From positions 2,108,001-2,172,000 of the forward strand of contig OX637795.1 of assembly GCA_951802425.1 (NCBI GenBank): DNA of 64,000 nt. Reading direction: 5' to 3'. Every line of letters begins with the position of its first letter. Position 1 is the first letter of the stretch. The notes beneath the pieces were generated by a model. The model searched no databases. It saw only the letters and a list, made by a program, of their open reading frames with translations, and was not told the DNA's origin. Positions 33,242 through 44,216 of this stretch are shown one piece after another. Position numbers and translations under genes: made by a program. Source of the DNA: Clavaria fumosa. Lineage: Eukaryota > Basidiomycota > Agaricomycetes > Agaricales > Clavariaceae.

Positions 33242-33454
33242 GTATACAGTGATTCAAATTGTGGACAGTCAGGGCCATATCTCATCCATGATGGATGGTT
33301 ATTCACTGCTTTCACAGGACACAAACTTTGTTGGATTCCTGTGGCTTATCGCAGAATATGTGCATCTGCTCTTGATCAATTGGCAGTGGTCACACCCCAG
33401 CACTCCATCATTTCCCTCACATTCACATCCCTCCATTCCTACCTTAATGTATAG

Positions 33455-34118
33455 CATTATTTACCTCCACTTTGGTACTGCAATATGTTAGTCATGTATA
33501 GAATTTATAAGGTCACATTATTATTCCAGTGGGCTGAACCCACCATACAAACATGTCATATTGAAGTGGAATGCCAATCATGGAGGGAGCTTAAGTATCT
33601 TCCACCCTACCATGCCAGCCTCCACCATCCTCATCATCCAGCTCATTTGTTGTCATATACACATAGACTCCATGAGGCCATGAACACTCCTCTACCATGA
33701 GCCTCATGGCACTCCCTTTCCCATTTGGCTTTCCTTGCATTGTCAGTGTCAGCATTTGCATCCATGCCCCAATCATTGCTATCTTCTACTGTAGGCCCCA
33801 AGCTGGGTGAAAATCACCATGACTAGTTGATAATCAGGCTTTTATTGAGTACAAAGAATGGCTGATTTTCACTACTTTTATGTCCAAATTCACCCACTGT
33901 TCTTTGGGTGAATATCATTACAATACAAGTGTCTTTTAAACTGATCTCTAATAGACAAATTTCACTCAATCACAAGTGCTTTTTAAGCTAAGCTAATAGG
34001 TGAATTTTACATTAGTTTGTGGGTCATCTTAGCCATAATCTTGGGTGCTTTTTACCATCTTTCACTGCAAGAAATTGCATAAAAACAAAATTAATTTATT
34101 GACAATATCTAACTAAAC
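33455..34118. other. CpG-free AT-rich intergenic
   Basis: NACHT gene 3' flank and then sequence with essentially no CpG and no coherent ORF. The left end of Gypsy B cannot be located here; no LTR is visible. Confidence 0.45.
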
Positions 34119-35606
34119 ATGCAGTGGAAACTAAAATACAATAGAGGGGAGAAGGGAGGGAAAAGAGGGGGGCAACAGGGAGAGAAGCAGAGGCAGAGGC
34201 AGAGGCAGAGGCAGAGGCAGAGGCAGAGGCAGAGGCAGAGGCAGAGGCAGAGGCAGAGGCAGAGGCAGAGGCAGAGGCAGAGGCAGAGGCAGAGGCAGAG
34301 GCAGAGGCAGAGGCATCATTGTCATTGCCATCATTGCGCTGCTGGTGCCACTGAAGGAGAGGCAGAGAGGGAGAGGGAGTGGAAAAAGAGGGGAGAGGGT
34401 GAGGGTGCCACTGCCATCATCATTGCCATCATTGTGCCACTGCTGCTGCTAAAGGGGAGGGAGAGGGAAAGAGAGGGAGAAGAGGGAGAGATGCCCTTGA
34501 AAAGCCCTTCAGGTCTCCAGACCCTGGCCTCTGCATCCACTTCATTGGGGAGGATGCTCGGGCCAGGTTTGGCTTCCTTGGGAGGCTTCAACCCCCTGGC
34601 CCCAGTACCCCCTTATCCTCCTGCTCCACCTATGATGTCTTGACCCTCAGTCCCTGTTCATGGATCAAGATACACACTTACACCAGTACTACCTCCACTA
34701 TCCCCACTTATGACTAACTACTCCAGAGTGCTCCCAGCACTCCCATTCCTGATACCTGGTGTTAACCCACCACCTTCAGCACATGGGTCATGATGTCTGC
34801 TGCCACCAACTCTGAACCTCCTGCCACAGTTGCCACCACAACCCTTTAAAATCCCAGGGATTCTGCAAAGAATTCAACTGGCAGCACCCCCCACAGTGTC
34901 TGTTGGAAACCTGCCTGCCAGTCCACCACAATACATCTACTACCCAGTGCCCAGTGATGACAGCCCCAAATTTAAGGAGCCTGATGTCTTCATGGGTAAG
35001 GACCTGGCACAGCTAATGATGTTCATCTTGCAGTGCATTACATGGTTTCTGGGGAAGCCATGGAAATTCACCACTGATTGGGACTGCATCCTATTTGCCA
35101 CTTCATACCTCTGAGACCAAGCAAACACTTGGTGGATGCTGTACCTCATCCAGCAACTACCTCCTGCAATGCTGGCCAACTGGGACAGCTTCACTATGGA
35201 ACTATTCCTGGTATTCAGAAACCCCCACATACACACAACTTCAAAAGTGCATTGCACAATTTGAAGATGCCCAACAATTCCCACATCATGGAATACATTG
35301 TTGCCTTCAATTTGCATGCACCCTACACCAGATATAATGATGCTGCACTCACCAAGGCCTTTTACCAGGGACTTGTTGACTGCATCAAAGACCAGTTTCA
35401 GTACATGAGTCAAGAACAGGAGTTCACCAGACTCCACCAGCAGGCTTTGGCCTTTGACAAGCAGTACTGGCAATGTGAGGAGGAATGAGGCCACTTTCCG
35501 ATGTCTGTCCAATACAGAAAGTGACCCAGCAATTCATCACATGGAAATTCATCAAACCTGATGAAAGACTGCAATGTGAAACTTGCCAATGACCAGTCCT
35601 CGAACC
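34119..35606 (+). pseudogene. Gypsy B gag, 5' part, broken
   Basis: Segments SGLQTLASAS, FNPLAPVPPYPPAPP, PKFKEPDVFMGKD, FILQCITWFLGKPWKFTTD, HNLKMPNNSHIMEYIVAFN and FTRLHQQALAFDKQYW belong to a gypsy Gag but lie in at least three frames with stops. The part downstream of the insertion resumes at 42909. Confidence 0.75.
34187..34314 (+). repeat. (GCAGAG)n hexanucleotide microsatellite
   Basis: About 21 perfect hexamers. In one frame it reads as an Arg-Gln run inside the presumed start of Gypsy B gag. Downstream (34320-34490) a pair of GA-rich and CATCATTGCC-type segments repeats imperfectly. Confidence 0.98.
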
Positions 35607-36850
35607 TGTTACGTGCATGCTCGGAGGGTCAGGGTGAAGTTCGGAGTTCGGGTCCGGGGTGTCCGGGATGTCCGGGTGTGGACTTCGGGGTTCGGACGGG
35701 ACTTTGGCGAACGTATTGAAACGACGCCCTTACTGAGTCCTGGGTGTCCCATATTTCGGAGTTGTGGGAGTTCGGGATCTCGGGTCCGGTGCTCGGGTGA
35801 GTTGTCCGGGTTGGACTTGAGATGAGGGATGGACAGGAGGGTGGAGATAGAGTTCGGATGGAGTTCGGGTTTGAACGAGTGACTAAGTAGAGGAGACGGA
35901 GGCCAGGAAGGAGGGATACGGAGTTCCGGAGTTCGGAGATGATTTCCGGAGGTCGGACGGATGGTGTGGGCTGTCGGGACAGATTCCGGGTGTCGGGTGG
36001 AAGTCAGGAGTTGGTCAGGAGTTGGTCCGGAGTCGGTCGGGTCAGTCAGGAATTAGCACAACTGACGTAGGAGACAGAGGATGAGGGTCGGATTAGACAT
36101 GATACAAATTACAATGTGGCGGGCAGAAAGGACGGAGGTGCGGAGATAGACAGAGGGACAGGAGTCGGGGAGTCAGACGGGAGTACAGAGGTGCGGAGAT
36201 GCGGAGGGACGGAGGGACGGAGGTGCGGGGGAGTTCGGGGGTATACAGGAGGAGTGTATGTGGGTATACGAGGGTGGTATCCGGACTGCAGAATACTCTA
36301 CGAAGTAGGTAGGTATATATACTATGAGTCCGGGGTGTTTCCAGCAACCCGGAGTTTTGACGGTAGTTACGGAGAATGGCCCGGAGATACATCGCAGGAC
36401 TTACTACGGAACAACGGGATAGCGACGGGGATCAGTTTCCTGATCCCGGAGTTAGATACTGCTACCGTCAGGATGGTAACTACGCAGCCTAGCAACTGCG
36501 CGGATTGTCCGGTTTCCACACTCGGAGTTCGTTGCTGGTGGAGTAACCACGGACGTTGGTTCACGACTGTTGGGAAGTCGGATTTGGGAATCGGAGATTG
36601 GGATTGGGAATCGGGAATCGGGATCAGGATCAGGACAGCCTCTTGGGGAACTATCCCCGGAGGTGGGTTTGGTGCCTGCCCCACATGTGGGGCAGGTACC
36701 CTCAGATGCTGAGGCACCAGAGCGGGAGTTCGGAGGTCCGGGTCCGGAGACCGGAGGTCGGAGGTCAGTGGTCGGGGCCGGAGATGGAAAGTCCGGGACC
36801 GGAGATCGTGTTTCCGGTCCGGACCGGAAGGGAGTGGCACGGACGTGACA
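35607..36850 (-). repeat. 3' LTR of the LARD-like element
   Basis: It contains the TATA box TATATATA at 36314-36321 (minus strand) and, 25-32 nt downstream, GCAGTCCGGATAC (36289 downward), the self-primer. Open frames of 198 codons in each LTR are by-products of GC-rich composition. Confidence 0.95.
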
Positions 36851-36992
36851 GTGCCTCCCCTTTAAGGTCGAACCCTTGAGACCTTTAGATCGGAACCGGG
36901 AGATTGGAGAAGATTGGGTTCTGATGGGATCAGAGTATTCCGCAGAGTGTCGGATCGGGAATTTCGGGCGGAGTTCGAATCTCCGAGCCCGG

Positions 36993-37000
36993 ATATATAA
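36993..37000 (+). promoter_or_regulatory. TATA box of the antisense gene
   Basis: GGATATATAAG about 60 bp before the ATG at 37061. It is inside the element, next to the 3' LTR, and opposite in direction to the LTR promoter. Confidence 0.6.
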
Positions 37001-37060
37001 GTCCAGGCTCATGCCCTAAGTCCGGTTTTTCTCCTTAGACCTGAACCACCACCATCAGGC

Positions 37061-38286
37061 ATGGCAGACAACAGAGACAACTATGAAATAAAAATTGAGA
37101 AGTTGCGGGCGGAGATGGCGGCGTTGGAGGCGGAGCAGATGCGGAAGGTGAAAGAGGCGGAGGAGCGGAAAAGGCAGGAGGCGGAGGAAGCGGAGCGGGT
37201 TCAGAGAGAGGCGGAGGAGCGAGTGCGGAAGGAGGAGGAGGCGGAACGAGCGAGGCGGAAAGCGGAGGAGCGGGAGCTGAAGGAGGCGGAATTGGGGGAG
37301 CGGGCTCGGGCCCGACGGGAGGAAATTGTGGCTGCGAGGCCATCGGTCAAGAGGGTCGGAGGAACTGCTGCGGAGGCAGTGGCCTTGCAGCAGGAGGCGG
37401 AGTCGTCGCAGACGGTGATGGAGCGGGCGGAGCGGGAGGCCCGGAAACGGGCAGAAAAGGTCGAGGCAGCCCAGCGGGCCACAGACGAGGCGTGCCTGCG
37501 GTGCGCTAAAAAGGGCTTGGTGAGTCGGATTTCGGGGTTTCGGGAATTCGGAGTGCGGGATTTCGGGGACCGGGCTAATGAATTTCCGGCAGCTGTGCCA
37601 GCGTACCGGACCCGGTCAGGTCAAGAGCTGCGACGAATGTCGCGAAAAGCACAGTGTGCAATTGGCCAGGGGAGCCGGAACGGGGGAAGAAAGCGGGGAA
37701 GCGGGTGGAGAAGCGAGCCGCAAGTCCGGAATCGGACGAGGCGGTGGAAACGGAGGCGGAGGTGCCGGCGCGGAAAAAACAACGGGCGGCGGGGCCGATG
37801 CCGGCTGATATGCCTGCAGGAGCTACTGTCCTGCAGGCAGTTCAATGGCTCGTGTGGGAGTTACGGGCCATTCGATCCGCCGTCGAGGAGACATCGGGAG
37901 ACCTGAGGATGGAAATGGCAGCGGCCGGAGCTCAGTCTTTAGGCCGGGCCTTGAACCGGGAACAGATGTCGCAGCGGTGGGAGAAGATTGTCTGTCGCAT
38001 CGAAGGGAATGTGGAGGACAACATCCGTGAGCGCCTTGCGAAGGCCGGGATCGAGCTCCCAGAGCTGGAGAAAGATCCGGAAATGCCGGATGCGGAGCCG
38101 GAGACAGGAGCGGAGGGGAAAGCGGGTCCGGGAATCGGGCGGAAGGCGGAAGCGAGCCCGGAGAAGAAGGCGGGGTCGTGGCCGGGAGGGGCGAAGTCTG
38201 TGGCAACGGAAGCAGAGAAGGGAGCGGAGCCGGGGCTGGCTCCGGCGGGCAAAGCAACCATGGGCAACGAAAAGTTGCCAGTGTAA
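37061..38286 (+). CDS. Antisense coiled-coil / Zn2Cys6-type protein of the LARD-like element
   Basis: Exon 1 (37061-37516) encodes MADNRDNYEIKIEKLRAEMA and a long Glu/Arg/Ala-rich coiled coil, ending ACLRCAKKGL. A GTGAGT…GGCAG intron (about 37517-37590) joins it to LCQRTGPGQ and KSCDECREKH. Cysteine spacing CX2CX6CX10CX2C, with a sixth Cys about six residues on, matches fungal Zn2Cys6 binuclear clusters. A one-base frame break falls between the fifth and sixth Cys (near 37650). The frame then continues NWPGEPERGKK, a nuclear-type basic stretch, VLQAVQWLVWELRAIRSAVEE and an acidic Glu/Pro tail to 38284-38286. A TATA box (ATATATAA, 36993-37000) sits about 60 bp upstream of the ATG on the same strand. 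It may be a captured host gene; DNA binding is inference. The break may mean it is dead in this copy. Confidence 0.6.
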
Positions 38287-41200
38287 GTACATAGTTTCTT
38301 TTTCTGATTTTAATGTACTTTACTTCTGCACTCGGACTTGTGTGAATTAAGTCGTGCGCGGGAAAGCCGGAGATCGGAGTAAGTTCCGGGTGGTGTCGGA
38401 TATGCAGGATAAGAATCTGCAACCAGTTCCTATGCAGGAGTTGGACTTCAAAACCTTCGAGTCAAACAATTTCAGTGACTCGGATTTCGGAGTTCGGGTT
38501 TTGGGGAAAAGTTGGCTTAGGAGTAGTACTGGATTTCGGTGTCGGAGTTTGTGCCGGAAGTCGGAATACGAATGAAACTTGTTCCTTGGGATGGCACTTC
38601 AGAGGTCATAGCATTGCTTCGCTAAGTTGCTCCGAGGGTCGGATGGACGAATGTCTGGGTTCGGATTTCGGGGGTCGGATTTGTGTTTTGGCAGCTCGAC
38701 AATCGGACGGGAAGCAGTGCCAGACAGGTTCAGATAGGTTCGGGTGGAATTTCTTATTCCTGAAGATCGGGGAAATTCCGGGGCTCGGAGTATTGCTAAT
38801 TCGCAAATTCCAGTGGCAGACAGATTTCGGATTTGGGGTCGGATATTACGTGTGTCAGAATCCCGTGTCTGTAAGGACTTGAGTGACAAAGTCAACTCCT
38901 CGGGTGGCTGTGTCGCGTATTGAGATAACAATCCCTGGCTTGCAACCGGGTTCAGATGGTTCGGTGAAATATGTATATACGGAGATGAATTTCTGTGATT
39001 TCTCCGGAGTCGGATGTTGCGGAGGAGTCTGTAGGCCTAAGCCAGAGGACTTGATCTCAGCAGTTCGTGCAAGAGTTGCGGAACTTTCGGATGGCCGGGC
39101 CACGCATAATCCCAGTGGGTCGGATTTCTGGGTAAGTCCGCGTTGACCGGCTTTCGGGCGGTCGTGTCGAGACTGTAGGACTTGGTCAGAGGGTAGGATG
39201 TTTGGAAACTAAGTCCAGGTGTCCAGTCGGAGGGGTCCGGGATAAAGTCCGGACAGTCGGATTTCGCTTGCGTGGGGCCTGCGAGTGATTCGCGGGTTCG
39301 CGTCTAGCAGTCAGGTTTTGCTCATGCGAGCATTCGGGTTTCGGGTCGGGTTTCAGAGTTTGTGAGGTACGATGCCTGGAGGAGGATTTCGAGTGTTTTT
39401 GCCAAAGGTGTGGGTTGGAAATTGCTTCAAAGCCTAGAATGGCATAGCCACTCTCCCCCTCTTAGGGCAGAGGTCCCATCGATTCGGAGTTTTGGGTTTC
39501 GGATTCCGGAGCGGGATCGGATTACCAGGTTGGGGGCGGAATAGGGTTGGAAAAGAACTCCGGTTGCCGGACTTGACGCAGTCAAAGTCCGAGTAGTTCC
39601 TGCCTGTTTAGGTTTCTCATAGTCAGTGAATGCCTAAGCTGGAATAACAAATCCTTCGAGGCGCAAAGACTGAGGGTTTTGAACAACTGTCAGGAGTTCC
39701 TCGTGAGTACTTCGACTATGCCAGAATAGAAAGTCTGGGAGTGGAGTATGACCGGAAACGATTTTCCGGATGTGGAGATCACGGAAAATCGTGGCAACTA
39801 TCGGAAATGACAGTCGCCAGGGTGGAAAGTGTGGTAAGCATTGAACTTTCAATGTCTCGAATGCTCGAGACATTTTGCGGAGAGTTTCCGGGTGAGGGAT
39901 ATCGCCTAGTTCATATTAGCTGTACCATGGAGTTGGGGAATCGGAATCGCGGAGAATAATTCTCCGGACGGGGTTTGCGCAGCTTCGGAGTAAGTACTTT
40001 CCTTAGCCTTGCAGGGCTTCAGGCCGGTCCTGGGTGACAAAACTATTTCCTAGGACCATGGCGGCCTTCCGGGTGGGGTCCGGGGTCCGGGGTAATCGAC
40101 TTCCTTGGTTTCGGAAGGAGTTTCCCCAGGGTAGCACGTAAGTGCGCGGGATCGGAGGTGTCGGACAATATTCGGAGGTGTCGGAGATCGGTCGGAGGAA
40201 GTTCGGATTTGGCGGGGTGTCAGAGTGTTGAAATGCCGAAATGGCACTAGTCGGGTGGAAAGGCATGAGCCAATCGAGCAGGTCCGAGGCGCGGATTTTC
40301 CATAAGTTGCTTCTATGATGCGGACGAATGGATGGCGAGCCGGAGATCAATTTTCATAAAAGATCTTTGCGCTTCCGGGGACGCCTTAAGGAATTCCGGG
40401 TGTTGCGGAATTGGTTTGCGGTTTTCGGGTGGTTCGGATTAACGACCCAGGAGTTCTTCGCCGAAGCAGAGACAACCGTCTAGATGCAGACAAGGGGGGA
40501 CAGATACTCCATATGCGGAGTTAAGCGGACGGGTGGTGGATAAACCGGATTCAGAGGTAATGGGATCTCGGAAAGACTCGGAGTTCTGGGCGGGAGCAGG
40601 AATTGATTGTGCCATATTGCAGTCTCTTTTCCTGCTTCCAATATTGACCTTGTGGTCGAACGGAGCCGATGTGTCAGTCAACACTTGACTTGGTGGGCAC
40701 ATTGGTGGGGTTGCGGACTTCCGGAATTATGTCAGAGAGGTCCGCAGGTTCCGAGGGATGGAACCGGACGGAGGTTTCGTCCCGGGGCTAAGTCCAGAAC
40801 AAAAGGATCTTGATCTCCGAAGTTCGGTGATCACGGAGTGGGTTACTACATTTTGAGGGATGAATGTCCGGTGCAGCGATCCGGAGTTTGGGAGTTTTGA
40901 GTTCCCGGTTTCGGATAATGCGACTTTCCTATGTGTCCGGTAGTCCGGAAATTGGCACTGTCTCTGACCCAATGAACCAACAGGTTCTGGCAGGTGAGTC
41001 AGTAATATCCTGGGACTGCGGAGGAGGTTGAGTCGATCGGAGTGACGAGGAGATCTTGGGAAATGATTCCTGAGGTCAGGGAGTAGGTCGGAGATGGGAT
41101 TGGATTTTGACGGATGTAAAACAATCCATCGGGAGTTGCCGGGATTTGACAGGGCAGAGTCGGAGAGGTCGGATTTGGTCAGATTGGTGTTTTCCAGACG

Positions 41201-41638
41201 CACAAGTGCGATGTCCGGGGTCAGTTGGAGTTTGGGGACTACGGAGACTGAACTACATGGAGATGGGCAGAGGTTATTGACAAAAGATCAGACAGGGTGG
41301 AAATGGCAAATGCGCCGAAGCAGAGCTCATAAGTCAAAAAATATCGACTTGAGAATTTTTCGGAATTTCGGAGTTTCTCGGAGGTCGGATCCATTGAAGG
41401 GGTTCGGGTTCCCTAACTTGCGATTATGCCCAGACTTGGTCTGGTGGACTTTGTAGTGGCATGGATTGCATCAGCAAGTTTTAGCAGGGCAGCGGAGTAT
41501 TCTCGGCTTGGTCAGGATAGTGATGTCGGGGATTGACGATTCACTCGGAGTTGTGGAAACGGGGTGTTGGCCTCTTGTTCACTAAGAAGTTGGAGGTCAA
41601 CTGCGTCAGGTGAAGGAATTTTTCAGGACTAGAAAGCG
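38287..41638. other. Non-coding interior of the LARD-like element
   Basis: 3.3 kb with no coherent protein on either strand. Low-complexity words (TCGGA, TTCGGG, CGGAG) recur throughout, matching LTR composition. Small minus frames (for example 40727-41203) show no Gag or Pol motifs. Confidence 0.6.
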
Positions 41639-41651
41639 GCAGTCCGGATAC
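41639..41651 (-). promoter_or_regulatory. Self-primer binding site of the LARD-like element
   Basis: Minus strand GTATCCGGACTGC, 2 nt inside the 5' LTR, is the exact 13-nt complement of the predicted transcript start in the 3' LTR. The 5' LTR copy has one CpG-type mismatch. Confidence 0.8.
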
Positions 41652-41653
41652 AC

Positions 41654-42908
41654 TGTTACGTGCGTGCTCGGAGGGTCAGGGTGAAGTCCGGCCGGAGTTC
41701 GGAGTTCGGGTCCGGGGTGTCCGGGATGTCCAGGTGTGGACTTCGGGGTTCGGACGGGACTTTGGCGAACGTATTGAAACGACGCCCTTACTGAGTCCTG
41801 GGTGTCCCATATTTCAGAGTTGTGGGAGTTCGGGATCTCGGGTCCGGTGCTCGGGTGAGTTGTCCGGGTTGGACTTGAGATGAGGGATGGACAGGAGGGT
41901 GGAGATAGAGTTCGGATGGAGTTCGGGTTTGAACGAGTGACTAAGTAGAGGAGATGGAGGCCAGGAAGGAGGGATACAGAGTTCCGGAGTTCGGAGATGA
42001 TTTCCGGAGGTCGGACGGATGGTGTGGGCTGTCGGGACAGATTCCGGGTGTCGGGTGGAAGTCAGGAGTTGGTCAGGAGTTGGTCCGGAGTTGGTCGGGT
42101 CAGTCAGGAATTAGCACAACTGATGTAGGAGACAGAGGATGAGGGTCGGATTAGACATGATACAAATTACAATGTGGCGGGCGGAAAGGACGGAGGTGCG
42201 GAGATAGACAGAGGGACAGGAGTCGGGGAGTCAGACGGGAGTACGGAGGTGCGGAGATGCGGAGGGACGGAGGGACGGAGGTGCAGGGGAGTTCGGGGGT
42301 ATACAGGAGGAGTGTACGTGGGTATACGAGGGTGGTATCCAGACTGCAGAATACTCTACGAAGTAGGTAGGTATATATACTATGAGTCCGGGGTGTTTCC
42401 AGCAACCCAGAGTTTTGACGGTAGTTACGGAGAATGGCCCGGAGATACATCGCAGGACTTACTACGGAACAACGGGATAGCGACGGGGATCAGTTTCCTG
42501 ATCCTGGAGTTAGATACTGCTACCGTCAGGATGGTAACTACGCAGCCTAGCAACTGCGCGGATTGTCCGGTTTCCACGCTCGGAGTTCGTTGCTGGTGGA
42601 GTAACCACGGACGTTGGTTCACGACTGTTGGGAAGTCGGATTTGGGAATCGGAGATTGGGATTGGGAATCGGGAATCGGGATCGGGATCAGGACAGCCTC
42701 TTGGGGAACTATCCCCGGAGGTGGGTTTGGTGCCTGCCCCACATGTGGGGCAGGTACCCTCAGATGCTGAGGCACCAGAGCGGGAGTTCGGAGGTCCGGG
42801 TCCGGAGACCGGAGGTCGGAGGTTGGTGGTTGGGGCTGGAGATGGAAAGTCCGGGACCGGAGATCGTGTTTCCGGTCCGGACCGGAAGGGAGTGGCACGG
42901 ACGTGACA
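41654..42908 (-). repeat. 5' LTR of the LARD-like element
   Basis: About 20 substitutions and an 11-bp length difference from its partner; nearly every substitution is a transition at CpG. Confidence 0.95.
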
Positions 42909-43226
42909 GAACCACCCCACACCTGCTCCAGCAATCACCCCAGCCAAGCCTGCCTCAACCCCTGCACTGAAGCCAAGGAGGGTAAGACAGAGAAGTCAGA
43001 GAAATCCACTCCTCATGGACCACTCTCTGCTGAGGAAAAAGACTGTTGCCAAGCTGCCAGACTTTGCCTATACTGTGCAGGTCAAGGGCATTTCTTCAAT
43101 ATGTGCCCATCAATCCCCACTAACAGCAAGTCTGCCACCTGTGCCACCCTCATGTTTACCATGACTGCAGCTGAACCTCTGACCAGCAACAAGTTGGGAA
43201 ATGCCCCAGCACCTCAAGGCATGTAG
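42909..43226 (+). pseudogene. Gypsy B gag, 3' part with zinc knuckle
   Basis: This continues the gag after the nested element. It contains CLYCAGQGHFFNMC (CX2CX4HX4C) and ends in a stop at 43224-43226. Confidence 0.8.
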
Positions 43227-43234
43227 GGAGATTC

Positions 43235-43657
43235 TTGAGTTGTGATACCACTGTAGTTACTGATACCTGTACCCTGGACAAACTCCCCTTATATGCTGTT
43301 TTGTCATCCACCTCTTCTGCTGCCTTTTTACTTTCTGTCATTGTCCCACAAATTAGTGATACCCCTGTACCTGTGCTCATAGATTGCAGAGCTACCGAAT
43401 GTTTCATTTCACCCAACTTTGCACCTTTGAAATTCTGTTCAATGCTAACCCACCCCATTCAACTTAGACTATTTAATGGGTCTGTTGCCAGACTGATCAC
43501 CCAGGCAATTGACCAACAATTCTGCTTTGAGGACAACACAATGCATACCAAATGTTTCTACATCACCCAACTCCATTTGGATGCAAAGGTCATACTTGGA
43601 CTGTTGTGGCTTTGGAAACACAACCTGGACATTGATTGGCCAACCCTCTTGATGTGA
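43235..43657 (+). pseudogene. Gypsy B aspartic protease region
   Basis: PVPVLIDCRATECFISPNF is the retropepsin active-site block with the usual DSGAT altered to DCRAT, so the catalytic loop is damaged. VILGLLWLWKHNLDIDW is the conserved C-terminal part. Confidence 0.8.
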
Positions 43658-44216
43658 TTCTGCAATTCCAACACCCGACCACTGACAATGAAGCCCTTGC
43701 CCACCATGGCACTGATGTGGCAAGGCCTGTGGGGCCTCACAACCCAACCACCAATGAACTCAGGGTCCTGAAGGAGCTTGCTCCCAAGGACTGGTCAACA
43801 CTGAGCTGAGGACTGCCCACAGGGACCACTGGAAATCAACTGTCAAACCCCACCATGCCTGATAGCAATTCTGTTATGTTGGGAACTTTGAACTCCACCA
43901 CACAGGACTGGGAAAACCCACCTGAGGAGCCTTTATCATCTTTTCCCACCATTGTTGTTGCTGACAAGACTTCCCACAACTTGAATTTACAGTTGATGGG
44001 ATCACAGGAAAATTCTGCTGTTCCCCCACCCTGAAACAGCACCCACTGACATTCAGATTTTGGATCCTGCCTGTTTCACCAACCACCTGATGGGCAAAGA
44101 TATAACCCTCCATGCCATTTACTACTTTTTCCCTGCCCCCAAAGATTTGCTCTGAGCTACCACTGCACTGACCAATTCTGAACTCTCAGAAGCAGGGGCA
44201 AATCTGCCACCTTAAT

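Larger units (their letters stand above)
22027..33454 (+). pseudogene. NACHT-WD40 (NLR-like) gene split by a young LTR retrotransposon
   Basis: Fungal NACHT-WD40 proteins act in non-self recognition; some control heterokaryon incompatibility. ATG at 22027 sits in CACCATGCG. The N-terminal part (about 250 residues, 4-5 exons) is helical, of the type often found in agaricomycete NLRs. AGLNLPRAVTAGFN precedes a linker and the NACHT domain: Walker A INGVAGSGKTTIAYTVA, Walker B SLVVIDALDEC, sensor-like FLITSRP, and a helical C-part to about 24018. Coding resumes at 29920. The codons on each side (IRLIH and PSFFDFIVDP) read straight through if one copy of the 5-bp target duplication TCCAC and the element are ignored. 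One more intron follows (about 30316-30373, GTAAGT…AATAG). Then come NIVSALLSDGERLIQEFF, 21 WD40 repeats, and a typical tail with KLCWIPVAYRR. Apart from the insertion I see no frameshift or stop. As it stands the element, with in-frame stop just inside its LTR, should abolish the full-length protein. Confidence 0.9.
35607..42908 (-). mobile_element. LARD-like non-autonomous LTR element with antisense gene
   Basis: LTRs of 1244 bp (35607-36850) and 1255 bp (41654-42908), TGTTACG…GTGACA, flanked by GAACC (35602-35606 and 42909-42913). Orientation is minus. The primer-binding site lies inside the right LTR and a purine tract, AAAGGGGAGGCAC, abuts the left LTR. The 4.8-kb interior has no readable gag, RT or integrase. 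It is very rich in TTCGG/CGGAG words. Its only convincing coding region is on the opposite (plus) strand. It fits a large retrotransposon derivative that depends on another element's proteins. Confidence 0.85.

Noticed and set aside
34119..34643. 174-codon Arg-Gln-rich ORF as a gene
   Set aside because: It is created by a GCAGAG microsatellite running in frame; only the downstream part resembles gypsy Gag.
36116..36712. 198-codon ORF present again at 42174-42770 as a duplicated gene
   Set aside because: Both lie inside the paired 1.25-kb LTRs; the frame is open because of GC-rich composition and shows no domain.
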